DNA of 64,000 nucleotides from Muribaculaceae bacterium Isolate-036 (Harlan). GTDB lineage: Bacteria; Bacteroidota; Bacteroidia; Bacteroidales; Muribaculaceae. Position 1 is the stretch's first letter. Each line of letters opens with the position of its first letter. A program made the translations under genes and the position numbers. The stretch lies in assembly GCA_003833075.1 (NCBI GenBank), contig RIAY01000003.1, positions 124,001 to 188,000 of the forward strand, given 5' to 3'. The notes below the pieces were generated by a model. That model did no database searches and was not told where the DNA came from. It saw nothing but the letters and a program-made list of their open reading frames with translations. Positions 42,867 through 52,365 of the stretch are shown here, piece after piece.

Positions 42867-45200
42867 TTATCTCATTTTGTCGAAATAATCCGGGTCGCCG
42901 ACAACCCATATCGCGTCTCCGGGGCGAAGCACCATATCCGCGCCGGGCTGAATGAATTCGTCTTCACCTCTCTGCACTTTCACAATCATGGAATAGTAAT
43001 CTTTCTGGATGTTGGTCTTGCCCAGCGGCATTCCTACGATAGGCGAGCTGTCAGTGAGACGTATGCTTTTGAGTTCAGCCTTGTGTTGTGTGGGAGCCAC
43101 CGAACAGCATGCCTGTTCGAATGCCTCTATATCCTCGTTGAGTTTCTTGAGCTGGTCATCGCTTCCGATCACCCCGAGAATATCACCGGGAAATATACGT
43201 GCCATCGGCGAGGGGAGAGGCATATAGTCGTCACCGCGCTGAATGCTCGATATGCTCACTCCATAGTCATCGCGCAGTCTGGAATCTTTGATTTTGTCGC
43301 CGACAAACGGAGCGCACTGTCCGATCTGTATGTATGCCTGGTGCATGTCGTCCACAAGATTGTTGTTTGTGCCCAGGCGAGTGTTCTCCCTGCTGTTGAG
43401 ATTGTTCATGAATCTTTCCTCCATACGGTTGTATCTCTGCATCAGTTTTGTAGAAGCGAAGACCATGATGAGGATGAAGCATCCGCCGCCGACAAGCCAT
43501 CCTGTTATCGACGAGTATGCGAGAGTCGTGAAATAAGTGATGAAGAAAAGAGCCAGAAGATATCTGACTATCCGCATGGCTACCAGCGGAACGTCATAAA
43601 AACTGGCAGACCTGTGCAGGCGTATCCTTTCGTCCGGTTTTGTGGTGCTGAAACTCATTGCCACAAGAAAGGGCAACATTCCGGCTATGGTTATGACCGT
43701 AGCTGCGAGATGTCCCCAACGGGGAATGTAATCCTCCATCACGGGGAAAAGGAAAGTGCGGGAGAAGAGTATCTCGGCAAGCAGAATTACAGAGTAAAGC
43801 AGAATGCGCCATACATACCGTTTGATTATGGCAATCCAGAGCTGTTTTGTCTCATTGGAATCCACAACCTGTTTTGAATATCTCGATATGAGGAAGTTGA
43901 GTCCACGGGGAAGATGTTTTTCCACACCGGCATATGCGCCGTCAGCCATCTTTATGAAGTACGGGGTAGTGAAGATGGTAAGCACCGAGACTGCGACGAT
44001 TATCGGGTAAAGCGACTCATTGAGCACTCCGAGACTCATACCGAGCGATGCGATGATGAATGAGAACTCGCCGACCTGCGTCAGTGTGAAACCGCTTTCC
44101 ATTGCCACTTTCAGGTTTTGACCCGTCACCAGCATGCCGAGGGTGCCGAATATGATCATGCCAGTTATGACCACTAATGCAAGGATGAGAATTTCCCACC
44201 AGTATTGTGTCAGCACGTGCGGATCGACCATCATGCCCACAGAGATGAAGAAAACAGAGCCGAACAGGTTTTTCACCGGTCCTATAACTCTTTCCATCCT
44301 TTCCGCCATGACAGTGCCGGCAAGGATGGATCCCATCACGAACGCCCCCAGTTCAAGCGAGAAACCGCATGTCACGCTGAACACCGCCATGGAGAAGCAC
44401 AATCCCATTGCAACGACAAGCAGAGTCTCGTCGTTGAGGTAGCTTCTCATTTTCGTCAGGAATGTAGGAATGACATAGACGCCGACAAGAAACCAGATTA
44501 TGAGGAAGAATATCAGCTTGCCGATAGAGTATAGGAGTTCGATGCCCTTGACATCTCCCATTGCCAGCGATGACAGCAGAACGAGCATAAGAACAGCGAA
44601 GAGGTCTTCGATGATCAGCACCGCAAGCACCAGCGATGCGAATTTCTTTTGCCTGAGTCCGAGGTCATCGAGCGATTTCATGATAATGGTGGTTGATGAC
44701 ATCGAGATCATGCCGCCGAGGAAGATGCAGTTGATGGTGTTGAGTCCGAGGATGTAGCCGACTCCGAATCCGGCAAACGTCATTCCGGTTATGATTATCA
44801 GTGCCGTCACAATGGCTGAAGAACCTGAGTTCATCAGTTTCTTGAAAGAAAATTCAAGACCGATGGAAAACATAAGCACCACGATTCCCAGGTCTGCCCA
44901 GAAAGATATGTTATCCAGATTCGAGATGGAAGGAAGATACTCGAATTTAGGACTTGCCAGAAAACCCGCAAGTATATAACCGAGCACTACCGGTTGTTTC
45001 ATTTTTTTGAAAAGAAGAGTCACAATGGCACCGAGAAGCAGAATCCATGCAAGATCCGCAATGAGTCCGTTGGTGTGGTCTTCTTCAGAGCTTGGAGTCT
45101 CCGCCGAAGGGTTTATTTCAGTGGAGACTTTCTGAGTCAGTTCTCCGACAGTTTCCTGAGTCAGAGACGCATATTCGGCGGATACGGGTATATCGGTCAT
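42867..45200 (-). CDS. CPA2 cation:proton antiporter with RCK_C (TrkA-C) domains
   Basis: A 777-residue inner-membrane antiporter of the KefB/YbaL style. An N-terminal polar stretch of about 45 residues precedes the helices. KQPVVLGYILAGFLASPKF and the segment ADLGIVVLMFSIGLEFSFKKL mark the exchanger domain, with additional helices around 460-600. Two TrkA-C-like regulatory domains lie near 610-690 (MPLPSPMARIFPGDILGVIG) and 700-777 (MVLRPGDAIWVVGDPDYF). It probably exchanges K+ or Na+ for H+. It starts 39 bp downstream of the AI-2E gene stop and may share its transcript. Confidence 0.9.
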   Translation of the reverse strand: MTDIPVSAEYASLTQETVGELTQKVSTEINPSAETPSSEEDHTNGLIADLAWILLLGAIVTLLFKKMKQPVVLGYILAGFLASPKFEYLPSISNLDNISFWADLGIVVLMFSIGLEFSFKKLMNSGSSAIVTALIIITGMTFAGFGVGYILGLNTINCIFLGGMISMSSTTIIMKSLDDLGLRQKKFASLVLAVLIIEDLFAVLMLVLLSSLAMGDVKGIELLYSIGKLIFFLIIWFLVGVYVIPTFLTKMRSYLNDETLLVVAMGLCFSMAVFSVTCGFSLELGAFVMGSILAGTVMAERMERVIGPVKNLFGSVFFISVGMMVDPHVLTQYWWEILILALVVITGMIIFGTLGMLVTGQNLKVAMESGFTLTQVGEFSFIIASLGMSLGVLNESLYPIIVAVSVLTIFTTPYFIKMADGAYAGVEKHLPRGLNFLISRYSKQVVDSNETKQLWIAIIKRYVWRILLYSVILLAEILFSRTFLFPVMEDYIPRWGHLAATVITIAGMLPFLVAMSFSTTKPDERIRLHRSASFYDVPLVAMRIVRYLLALFFITYFTTLAYSSITGWLVGGGCFILIMVFASTKLMQRYNRMEERFMNNLNSRENTRLGTNNNLVDDMHQAYIQIGQCAPFVGDKIKDSRLRDDYGVSISSIQRGDDYMPLPSPMARIFPGDILGVIGSDDQLKKLNEDIEAFEQACCSVAPTQHKAELKSIRLTDSSPIVGMPLGKTNIQKDYYSMIVKVQRGEDEFIQPGADMVLRPGDAIWVVGDPDYFDKMR

Positions 45201-45239
45201 TTCAAGTCTTATGTTTTCGGATGAAAGGATTGGAAGTAA

Positions 45240-46352
45240 TCAGGATTGTTCTTTAGTAGCCTGTTTCTGTTGTATGCGCTGGATTACATAAAGGTTATAG
45301 TAAGAAAGGACGAGCGTTGTCAGCGGCAATGCGATTATCAGCCCCATGAAACCCAGAAGGCTTCCCCATATCGAGAGAGACAGGAGAATTATCGCGGGGT
45401 TCAGCCCCATCGCCTTACCCATTATTTTAGGTGTAAGGATGAGATCCTGAATGCACTGCACTATGACATATACAGCCATCGCTTCCCAGAAAATCAGCCA
45501 GAAGTCGCCGCCTGTGCTAACTGTCCATACAAGACACAGCAATGCGGTGATCGGCAGCGATATGAGCTGTAGATAGGGCACCATGTTGAGCATGCCGATG
45601 AACAGTCCGAGCACCACACCCATCGGCAATCCTATTATGAGGAAACCGATGGAGAAGAGTATGCCTACAGTGAAAGCTATTATGAATTGTCCGCGGAAAT
45701 AGCAGTTCATGGCGTTCTTGATATCTTCGAATATGCGGAAAACCCGGCGGCGGTGGCTGTGAGGCACAAGCTGGCGGAAACTCAAGGTGAGTTTCTCATA
45801 GTCGAGCATGATGAAAATTACGTATAGAATCACCACGAACCAGCTGACAATTCCGACAATCAGTGCAAAGCCCGAACTTAGAAAGCTCCATGAAGAGGAG
45901 ATGCTTGTCTTGATCAGTTTCTCCCACTGCTCCTGCGACAGCAGTTTCGAGAGCTGGTTTAAATCGATGTTGTCTCGTATGAACTGATGTATGTTTTCCG
46001 AGATGAAAGGAATGTCGATCTGTTTGGTAGCATAGGTTTTCACCATGTCTGTCATCTGTGCGCATTCAGAGATCAGATAAGGGAAGAAAATAGCGCAGAA
46101 TCCCCCTCCGATCACGCAAGTCTCAAGCAGAGTCGCCATTACCGGAAGGAAGCGGTTGGAAGTGCGCATCCATTTCTGGTTCCATTTCACTACGGGTTCA
46201 AGCATGTAGGCGATCAGGCTTGCCACAAGGAAAGGCAGCAGAACCCCCTTGAGAATGGAAAGAAGGTATAATGTGGCTAAGAGTGCGCATACCGAGAACA
46301 GGATGCGGACCACCCTGTCGAAAGTGTAAGGTCGTCGTTCGTAATTATTCAT
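45240..46352 (-). CDS. AI-2E/PerM family membrane protein
   Basis: A 370-residue inner-membrane protein with about eight hydrophobic helices. Typical PerM elements are ILKGVLLPFLVASLIAYMLEPVV near the start, LIVGIVSWFVVILYVIFIMLDYE, and the C-terminal LTPKIMGKAMGLNPAIILLS followed by GLIIALPLTTL. Members have been linked to autoinducer export and to Na+/H+ exchange, so I leave the substrate open. The neighbour downstream is a CPA2 antiporter, which would fit an ion-transport role. Confidence 0.88.
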   Translation of the reverse strand: MNNYERRPYTFDRVVRILFSVCALLATLYLLSILKGVLLPFLVASLIAYMLEPVVKWNQKWMRTSNRFLPVMATLLETCVIGGGFCAIFFPYLISECAQMTDMVKTYATKQIDIPFISENIHQFIRDNIDLNQLSKLLSQEQWEKLIKTSISSSWSFLSSGFALIVGIVSWFVVILYVIFIMLDYEKLTLSFRQLVPHSHRRRVFRIFEDIKNAMNCYFRGQFIIAFTVGILFSIGFLIIGLPMGVVLGLFIGMLNMVPYLQLISLPITALLCLVWTVSTGGDFWLIFWEAMAVYVIVQCIQDLILTPKIMGKAMGLNPAIILLSLSIWGSLLGFMGLIIALPLTTLVLSYYNLYVIQRIQQKQATKEQS

Positions 46353-46389
46353 AAGTCAAATTATTCATAAGTCAAAATTAGTAAAAAGA

Positions 46390-46421
46390 TTTGTAAGTGG
46401 AAGCAAGAAGAGTTAATTTTG
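46390..46421 (+). promoter_or_regulatory. Promoter of the PBP4 gene, abutting the start codon
   Basis: TTTG at 46390-46393, 20 bp, TAATTTTG at 46414-46421. The expected transcription start falls within a few bases of the ATG at 46426, which would make the message leaderless unless translation starts at the next ATG (46438). Confidence 0.82.
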
Positions 46422-46425
46422 TAAT

Positions 46426-47628
46426 ATGAAAACAGTAATGCTTCAGATATTGCTTTTCTTGCTTCCGCTTCTCTGCTGTCTGCAAACCCGGGCTGATATA
46501 GTGGAGGACTTCAGCCAGACACGCGGTGTGAATGCCGGCAGTTCATCGATGCTTGTCATCGATCTCTCCACCGGAGAGACGGTTCTTGAAATGAACGCAG
46601 ACATTCCGCTGATTCCCGCCTCGATCATGAAGTGCGTCACCACGGCTACGCTCCTCTCTCGGCTTGATGAAGATGCCCGTTTCCATACTGAGGTCTATGC
46701 TGCCGGCACTGTGCGCGACGGGATTCTCGACGGGAATCTGATCATAGTCGGTAGTGGCGATCCATCGCTGAATTCCCGGCATGTGGAGGGGAATAAAGAC
46801 ATATGCTCACAGATCGCAGCCGCCTTGACGGAGCGCGGGGTGCGCTCGATTGCCGGCAGGATAGTCGTTGACGAGGACGTATGGAGCGGACCGGCTGTGC
46901 CTCCGTCATGGATGTCGGGAGATCTCCCGCATGCATACGGCACCGGTTCTCATGGACTCAACTTTGAGGATAACGCTTCAGGCAGCCGTTCGGTTTCAAA
47001 TCCGGCTGCTGTTTTTGACACGCGTCTGCAAGCGGCTCTTGAGCGTAACGGAATTGTAGTGGAGGGAGAGTCTGTGCGTGAGGGGGAGCGCGAACTCATT
47101 CTTGATCATGAATCTGTTCCGCTTGACGAGATAATGCGTTCCTGCATGATGCGAAGCGACAACCAGTATGCCGAGGCTCTGTTGCGCTCTTATGCCGTGG
47201 CAGACGGCGGCAAAGGCTCCGTCTCCGATGCGGCGGCTCAGGAGTCGGAATACTGGAAGAAACAGAAAGCCCCTATGCAAGGCGTGAACATAGTTGACGG
47301 ATCCGGACTTTCGCGGCAGAACCGAGTTACGGCGCGATTTATGGCTCATGTGCTGGCAGAAAGGTCCGAGAATCCTTATTATGCCTCCTTCTTTCCACTT
47401 GCCGGTCAGGAAGGTACGTTGCGCAGTTTTCTTGCCGAAACTCCTCTGGAGGGTTACGTTGCGTTGAAGACAGGCAGTATGAAAGGTATTCAATGTTATG
47501 CCGGATATAAGCTCGACGACAATTATGCGCCCACACACATAATAGTGGTCATGATGAACGAGATGACAAACCGCACTGCCGCGCGCGAAGGGTTAAAGAA
47601 GGCTTTGCTCACGGTTTTTGAACAGTAA
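46426..47628 (+). CDS. dacB: D-alanyl-D-alanine carboxypeptidase/endopeptidase, PBP4-type (S13)
   Basis: A 400-residue exported penicillin-binding protein with a signal peptide (LLFLLPLLCCLQTRA). The active-site triads are SxxK in IPASIMKCVTTAT, SxN in MRSDNQYAEALL and KTG in VALKTGSMKG, with the DG/SGLS stretch VDGSGLSRQNRVTARF before the last. It trims or cuts peptidoglycan cross-links in the periplasm. It is shorter than E. coli DacB (477), as in other Bacteroidetes. A canonical promoter ends only 4 bp before the ATG. Confidence 0.93.
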   Translation: MKTVMLQILLFLLPLLCCLQTRADIVEDFSQTRGVNAGSSSMLVIDLSTGETVLEMNADIPLIPASIMKCVTTATLLSRLDEDARFHTEVYAAGTVRDGILDGNLIIVGSGDPSLNSRHVEGNKDICSQIAAALTERGVRSIAGRIVVDEDVWSGPAVPPSWMSGDLPHAYGTGSHGLNFEDNASGSRSVSNPAAVFDTRLQAALERNGIVVEGESVREGERELILDHESVPLDEIMRSCMMRSDNQYAEALLRSYAVADGGKGSVSDAAAQESEYWKKQKAPMQGVNIVDGSGLSRQNRVTARFMAHVLAERSENPYYASFFPLAGQEGTLRSFLAETPLEGYVALKTGSMKGIQCYAGYKLDDNYAPTHIIVVMMNEMTNRTAAREGLKKALLTVFEQ

Positions 47629-47701
47629 CGTGGTTCTCGTGTTTTTACAGAGTGCGGCATTGTGACTATTTCAACTGAATATATGAATCTAAGATAGAGA
47701 T

Positions 47702-48235
47702 ATGAATATAGACGACATCAAGGGTCTTAAAGACAAAATTTACGAAATTGAGGGACTTCTCGAACTTGCGCAGCTTCGGGAAGACAAGATTCCCGAGCTT
47801 GAACCGCTGATCGTGTCCCGAATCAAGACATTGCTCGATTCCGGAGAAACACCGGAAGAACAGCAGGAAGAGACACCTGTTGAACCGCAGGAAGAAATAT
47901 CGGTGGAACCGCAATTCGAACCGCAGTCAGAACAGCGGGTGTCGGCACCGGCGGAGAAACAGGGGATACCGGAAAAAGTGGAGGATGCGGTGGCTCAGGA
48001 GTTCAGGAGGCCCAAGCTTGACAAGCCTGCGTTCTGCCTCAACGACAGATTCCGTTTCAAACGTGAGCTTTTTTCCAATTCGGATGCTGAATTTTCTTCC
48101 GCCATGAATGCAGTGGCGGCAATGGACAGCTATGACGAAGCCGAGGAATATTTTATAGGAGAACTCGGGTGGAATGAGGAAAATCCGGAAGTCATCGGAT
48201 TCATGGAGATAATCAGAGGCTATTTCGAGTCATGA
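47702..48235 (+). CDS. Acidic protein of unknown function, coupled to rsmI
   Basis: A 177-residue soluble protein. A short helical N-terminal region (DIKGLKDKIYEIEGLLELAQ) is followed by a Glu/Pro/Gln-rich low-complexity linker (about 47-95, with repeats of the EEQQEE/VEPQ kind). A conserved-looking C-terminal domain (from about 100, LDKPAFCLNDRFRFKRELFS and the EYFIGELGWNEENPEV segment) resembles small proteins of Bacteroidetes with no assigned role. Its stop overlaps the rsmI start by 4 bp (ATGA). Confidence 0.75.
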   Translation: MNIDDIKGLKDKIYEIEGLLELAQLREDKIPELEPLIVSRIKTLLDSGETPEEQQEETPVEPQEEISVEPQFEPQSEQRVSAPAEKQGIPEKVEDAVAQEFRRPKLDKPAFCLNDRFRFKRELFSNSDAEFSSAMNAVAAMDSYDEAEEYFIGELGWNEENPEVIGFMEIIRGYFES

Positions 48236-48903
48236 GCGGAAAACTCTATATTGTGCCCACACCCGTGGGAAATCTCGAAGATATAACGCTGCGGGCTCTG
48301 AGAGTGCTTAAAGAGGTTGATTATATCCTTGCCGAAGACACACGCACCTCAGGAAAACTGTTGAAGCATTTTGAGATTTCCACTCCTATGCACAGCCATC
48401 ACAAATTCAACGAGCATCAGACCTGCGACGCTGTCGCCGCCCGGATAGAGGCCGGAGATGTGGTGGCTCTGATCTCCGATGCCGGTACCCCCGGCATCTC
48501 CGACCCGGGGTTCATGCTGTCGCGTGCCTGTCGCCGGCTTGGTGTGGATGTGGAATGTCTTCCGGGAGCCACGGCATTTGTGCCGGCACTCGTCTCTTCA
48601 GGACTGCCATGCGACAGGTTTGTGTTTGAAGGATTTCTGCCGGTCAAGAAAGGGCGTCAGACGCGTCTGGCGGAACTTGCCGCAGATCCGCGTACTGTAA
48701 TTATCTATGAGTCTCCTCTGCGCCTTGGCAGAACACTGGGGCAGATCGTGTCGGCATTCGGTGCCGACAGACCGGCGGCGGTGTGTCGTGAGATCTCTAA
48801 AATGCATGAAACAATAAAAAAAGGCACCCTTGGTGAACTTTTTGAATATTATTCCGTGAACCAAACGAAGGGTGAAATTGTTATAGTGATTGAAGGCTGC
48901 TGA
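48232..48903 (+). CDS. rsmI: 16S rRNA (cytidine1402-2'-O)-methyltransferase
   Basis: A 223-residue tetrapyrrole-methylase-fold enzyme that methylates the ribose of C1402 in the decoding centre of 16S rRNA with SAM. Diagnostic elements are LYIVPTPVGNLEDITLRAL, ILAEDTRTSGKLLKHF, ALISDAGTPGISDPG and ECLPGATAFVPALVSSGLP. It ends about 50 residues earlier than E. coli RsmI (286), as in many Bacteroidetes. It is translationally coupled to the preceding acidic protein. Confidence 0.94.
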   Translation: MSGKLYIVPTPVGNLEDITLRALRVLKEVDYILAEDTRTSGKLLKHFEISTPMHSHHKFNEHQTCDAVAARIEAGDVVALISDAGTPGISDPGFMLSRACRRLGVDVECLPGATAFVPALVSSGLPCDRFVFEGFLPVKKGRQTRLAELAADPRTVIIYESPLRLGRTLGQIVSAFGADRPAAVCREISKMHETIKKGTLGELFEYYSVNQTKGEIVIVIEGC

Positions 48904-48976
48904 ATGCAATGCTGATCATACGCATTCCGGCAGTCGGAACTTTCTGAAGTAAAATTTAACTATAAACTATACGATT

Positions 48977-49840
48977 ATGAAGAAAAGCGTTTTATTTCTT
49001 GGAATGGGAGCCATGCTTCTGGCATCATGCTCAGGCAATCAGAAAAAGATTGACGAGGATTCAATCCGTATCGCAGATCTGACAGCCGAATATCAGGAAG
49101 CAGCCACGTTCAACGACTCTCTTATGTTGCTCATGGGAGACATCTACACCGGGTTGGATTCCATCAACATGCAGGAGGGTCTGCTTTATAATATGGGCAA
49201 CAGCGAGAACGGCGACCGTCGTGCCGAAATCCGTCAGAACCTCGCTTCAATCAAGGCTCGTCTTGCAGCCAACAAGGCTCTTCTCACTTCCATGGAAGAG
49301 AAAATCAAGACATCGGGCAACGAGAACAGCGTAATGTCAAAGACAATCAAGCAGCTCAAGGAGCGTATCGCTTCGCAGGATAAGAAAATCGCACAGCTCG
49401 AGAGTGACCTTGCTGCGGCAAAAGGTCAGATCGAGACTCTGAACACTCAGGTTGCCGAAGGTCAGGAACAGGTAAAGACAGAGACTGCTGCGAAAGAGGA
49501 GGCTCAGGCGCAGGCTGTCGCCGCCGAGAATGAGGCGAACAAAGTCTATTATGCAATCGGCACAAATAAAAACCTTAAGGAAAAGGGTCTGCTGGAGAAA
49601 AAATTCCTTGGTGCGACTAAGGTATTGAAAGGGAATTTTGATGCGTCATATTTCGTGACAGCCGACAAGCGCACGCTCAGCTCCATTCCGACGAACTCTA
49701 AGAAAGTGAAGATCTGGAGCAACATGCCTGCCGGCAGCTATCAGATCACCGGCGAGAAGGATGGTCCGAAGACAATCCAGATTACCGATCCCGCCAAATT
49801 CTGGAGCCTGACAACTCATCTTGTCATCCAGGTGGATTAG
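48977..49840 (+). CDS. Coiled-coil lipoprotein
   Basis: A 287-residue lipoprotein (lipobox LLASC, Cys18, MKKSVLFLGMGAMLLASC). Residues about 85-185 form a long coiled coil (KQLKERIASQDKKIAQLESD and neighbouring heptads, then an Ala/Glu/Gln-rich run). A small C-terminal beta domain includes KEKGLLEKKFLGATKVLKGN and closes with KFWSLTTHLVIQVD. This architecture is common in Bacteroidetes envelopes, with no assigned function. It is followed 21 bp later by a GH13 gene. Confidence 0.8.
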   Translation: MKKSVLFLGMGAMLLASCSGNQKKIDEDSIRIADLTAEYQEAATFNDSLMLLMGDIYTGLDSINMQEGLLYNMGNSENGDRRAEIRQNLASIKARLAANKALLTSMEEKIKTSGNENSVMSKTIKQLKERIASQDKKIAQLESDLAAAKGQIETLNTQVAEGQEQVKTETAAKEEAQAQAVAAENEANKVYYAIGTNKNLKEKGLLEKKFLGATKVLKGNFDASYFVTADKRTLSSIPTNSKKVKIWSNMPAGSYQITGEKDGPKTIQITDPAKFWSLTTHLVIQVD

Positions 49841-49861
49841 TCTGAACATAATATTTTTTCA

Positions 49862-51769
49862 ATGAAGAGATTTAAAAGATATTCTATCAGCAGGTCGCGG
49901 TGCAAGTGCCGCGGCCTTTTCTGCTTTATTGCAGGCGGAGCATTATCGGCTTCGGCTGCATCTTTCACAGTGGATGAGATTCATCCGCCGCACTGGTGGG
50001 CAGGCATGCGCGACACCACCTTGCAGTTGCAGATTCATGGGCGTGACGTGCGCCCGGCGGATTTCTCACTGACCTATCCCGGAGTTACCGTTGATTCTGT
50101 TGTCAGACTCGACGGCTCGCCGAACTGGCAGTATGTATACCTTACCGTATCGCCCGAAGCTCAGCCGGGGATCATGAAACTCGAATGGCGCGAGGGTAAA
50201 CGCAAGGTTGTAAAAGAATTCGAACTGCGCGCCCGCAAGGCTCAGAAAGGTGCGAAAGGATTTACCGCCGGAGATGTGCTGTATATGATTATGCCCGACC
50301 GGTTCGCCAGCGGCGATGAAAGCATAAACGATGTGGCGGAATTGCGTCATCATGTGAAGGTAGACCGTGATAATCCCAACACCCGTCACGGCGGAGACCT
50401 TGCCGGAATCTCCAGTCATGTCGATTATCTCGATTCTCTCGGCATAACCGCCGTGTGGCTGAATCCGGTTCTTGAGAACGATATGAAAGGTGGCAGCTAT
50501 CACGGTTATGCCACTACCGATTATTACAAGGTCGATCCCCGTTTCGGAAGCAACAGTCAGTATTCCGCGCTCGTGGAGAAACTTCATGACAACGGGATAA
50601 AGACTGTGATGGACATGATCTTCAATCATTGCGGTTCCGGACATCCCTGGTTTGAAGACAGACCTTCGAAAGACTGGTTCAATTTCCCAGACGGTTATGT
50701 TCAGACAAATTACCGCCTTTCCACCATTACTGACCCATATGCCACTGATTATGACCGCAAGCTCACGCAAGACGGCTGGTTTGTAGCCGAGATGCCGGAT
50801 CTCAACCAGCGGAATCCGCACTTAATGAAGTATCTGATCCAGAATTCCGTCTGGTGGATAGAGGAGTCGCAGATCGACGGCATCCGTATGGATACCTATC
50901 CCTATGCCGATGAGAAAGAGATGGCAAGATGGATTTCCGAGGTTATTGCCGAGTATCCGGACTTCAATATAGTGGGTGAATGCTGGTTCGGAGAGACAGC
51001 AGGAGAGGCATTCTGGCAGAAAGGCTCGCCGCTTGCCTCAAAGAGAAATCCCGACACAAATCTTCCCGTGGTGATGGATTTTCCGTTCATGATAAAATGC
51101 CGTGACATGGCGCCGTTCAAGGCGAAGACGGATCCCTCGAACGGTCTCAACACAATCTATGACCACCTCGCGCTTGATTATGTTTATCCGGATCCGATGA
51201 ATGTGCTCCGTTTCCTTGATAATCACGACACTGAACGTTTCATTCTTACCGAGCCGGAGACTCTCGACCAGTGGAAGCAGGCATTGACAGTGCTGTTGAC
51301 TGTTCCCGGCATCCCGCAGCTGTATTACGGCACGGAACTGCTGATGCACGGCACAAGGGAAGGTGGCGACGGCAACGTGCGCAAGGATATGCCCGGAGGC
51401 TTCCCCGGCGACAAAGTCAATGTCTTTTCAAGAGAAGGCAGGACAGAACTGCAGAACGAGGCTTTCGATTTCATATCGCGTCTGTGCGGATGGCGGAGAG
51501 GAAGCAAGGCGATAGGAGAGGGGGGGATGAAGCATTTCATGCCTACCAACGGAGTCTATCTGTATGAACGCCGCTCCGGCGATGATGTCGCGGTGATCAT
51601 GCTTAACGGCACTGACGAGACAAACGATGTTGACATGACACGTTATCTTGAGATTATCCCCGAGGGTAAGAGTTATACAGACATTCTGACGGGAGAGAGG
51701 ATCGTTCCTGTGACGCAGAACCGCAGATATAGTTTCAAACCACGTGAGATTCGCATTCTTGTGCCATGA
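49862..51769 (+). CDS. GH13 alpha-amylase/neopullulanase-type enzyme, exported
   Basis: A 635-residue glycoside hydrolase. The N-terminus is basic, then hydrophobic and ends SASAASF, an unusual signal peptide with three Cys. Residues about 35-125 form the N-terminal Ig-like domain of cyclomaltodextrinase-type enzymes (IHPPHWWAGMRDTTLQLQIHG). The TIM barrel starts near 140 (YMIMPDRFASGD). Catalytic residues sit in DGIRMDTYPY (Asp nucleophile, about 344), VGECWFGE (Glu acid/base) and FLDNHDTERF (Asp). A C-terminal beta domain closes the protein. It should cut alpha-1,4 (and perhaps alpha-1,6) glucans in the periplasm. It overlaps the SPOR gene by 4 bp. Confidence 0.92.
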   Translation: MKRFKRYSISRSRCKCRGLFCFIAGGALSASAASFTVDEIHPPHWWAGMRDTTLQLQIHGRDVRPADFSLTYPGVTVDSVVRLDGSPNWQYVYLTVSPEAQPGIMKLEWREGKRKVVKEFELRARKAQKGAKGFTAGDVLYMIMPDRFASGDESINDVAELRHHVKVDRDNPNTRHGGDLAGISSHVDYLDSLGITAVWLNPVLENDMKGGSYHGYATTDYYKVDPRFGSNSQYSALVEKLHDNGIKTVMDMIFNHCGSGHPWFEDRPSKDWFNFPDGYVQTNYRLSTITDPYATDYDRKLTQDGWFVAEMPDLNQRNPHLMKYLIQNSVWWIEESQIDGIRMDTYPYADEKEMARWISEVIAEYPDFNIVGECWFGETAGEAFWQKGSPLASKRNPDTNLPVVMDFPFMIKCRDMAPFKAKTDPSNGLNTIYDHLALDYVYPDPMNVLRFLDNHDTERFILTEPETLDQWKQALTVLLTVPGIPQLYYGTELLMHGTREGGDGNVRKDMPGGFPGDKVNVFSREGRTELQNEAFDFISRLCGWRRGSKAIGEGGMKHFMPTNGVYLYERRSGDDVAVIMLNGTDETNDVDMTRYLEIIPEGKSYTDILTGERIVPVTQNRRYSFKPREIRILVP

Positions 51770-52251
51770 AAAAGATATTGTTGCTGGCGGCTGTTGCCGC
51801 CATAGCTCTTGTCTCCTGCAAGCCTACCGAGAGGAATTACCGAGAGGCTTATGATGTCGCGGTAGGCAAAAGGGAGAAGGTAAGCGAATCGCTGGCGGCA
51901 GACGGACTCATATCCGAAGACGCGCCCCGCGGTAAGGTCGTGGATGGCGACACATTGTATTTTGTCAACGAGATTCTGCGTGTGGATGACGGAGTCTCTC
52001 CTCTGAAACAGCTCAATGTCGCTGTTGCAGTTTTTAAAATGAATACCAACGCACGTGCGGGAGCCTTGATGCTTTCGGAGAAAGGGTACGATGCCCGTGC
52101 GGCGCGTGCGCTGGAAGACAAATGGTATATCATAGCCGGTAGCTTCGACAGCATGGATGATACCCGTGCGTTCATAGCCCGTTTCCGCAAAGAGAATCCA
52201 TCATATCCATATATCGGTCTGGGAGGTAATCCGGTGATTATCCGAAGATAG
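51766..52251 (+). CDS. SPOR-domain lipoprotein
   Basis: A 161-residue lipoprotein (MKKILLLAAVAAIALVSC, Cys18). The N-terminal half is charged and low in structure. The last 75 residues fit a SPOR domain (WYIIAGSFDSMDDTRAFIARF, ending YIGLGGNPVIIRR), which binds denuded peptidoglycan strands, often at division sites. It is coupled to the GH13 gene by an ATGA overlap, and a strong terminator follows. Confidence 0.85.
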   Translation: MKKILLLAAVAAIALVSCKPTERNYREAYDVAVGKREKVSESLAADGLISEDAPRGKVVDGDTLYFVNEILRVDDGVSPLKQLNVAVAVFKMNTNARAGALMLSEKGYDARAARALEDKWYIIAGSFDSMDDTRAFIARFRKENPSYPYIGLGGNPVIIRR

Positions 52252-52268
52252 AGCGAATGAGAAAGTCA

Positions 52269-52325
52269 GTTTATCAAATAAAGACAGGGAGCGTTTCGCT
52301 CCCTGTCTTTATTTGATAAACCTTT
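52269..52325. terminator. 25-bp perfect terminator hairpin
   Basis: A perfect 25-bp inverted repeat (52269-52293, 52297-52321) with loop TTT, then CTTTTG. It lies between the rightward SPOR gene and the leftward C10 protease gene and, with A/T-rich arms, may act in both directions. Confidence 0.9.
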
Positions 52326-52365
52326 TGCGTCGCCCCTTTGAGAAACAGGAGTCGAAGGGGAAAGG

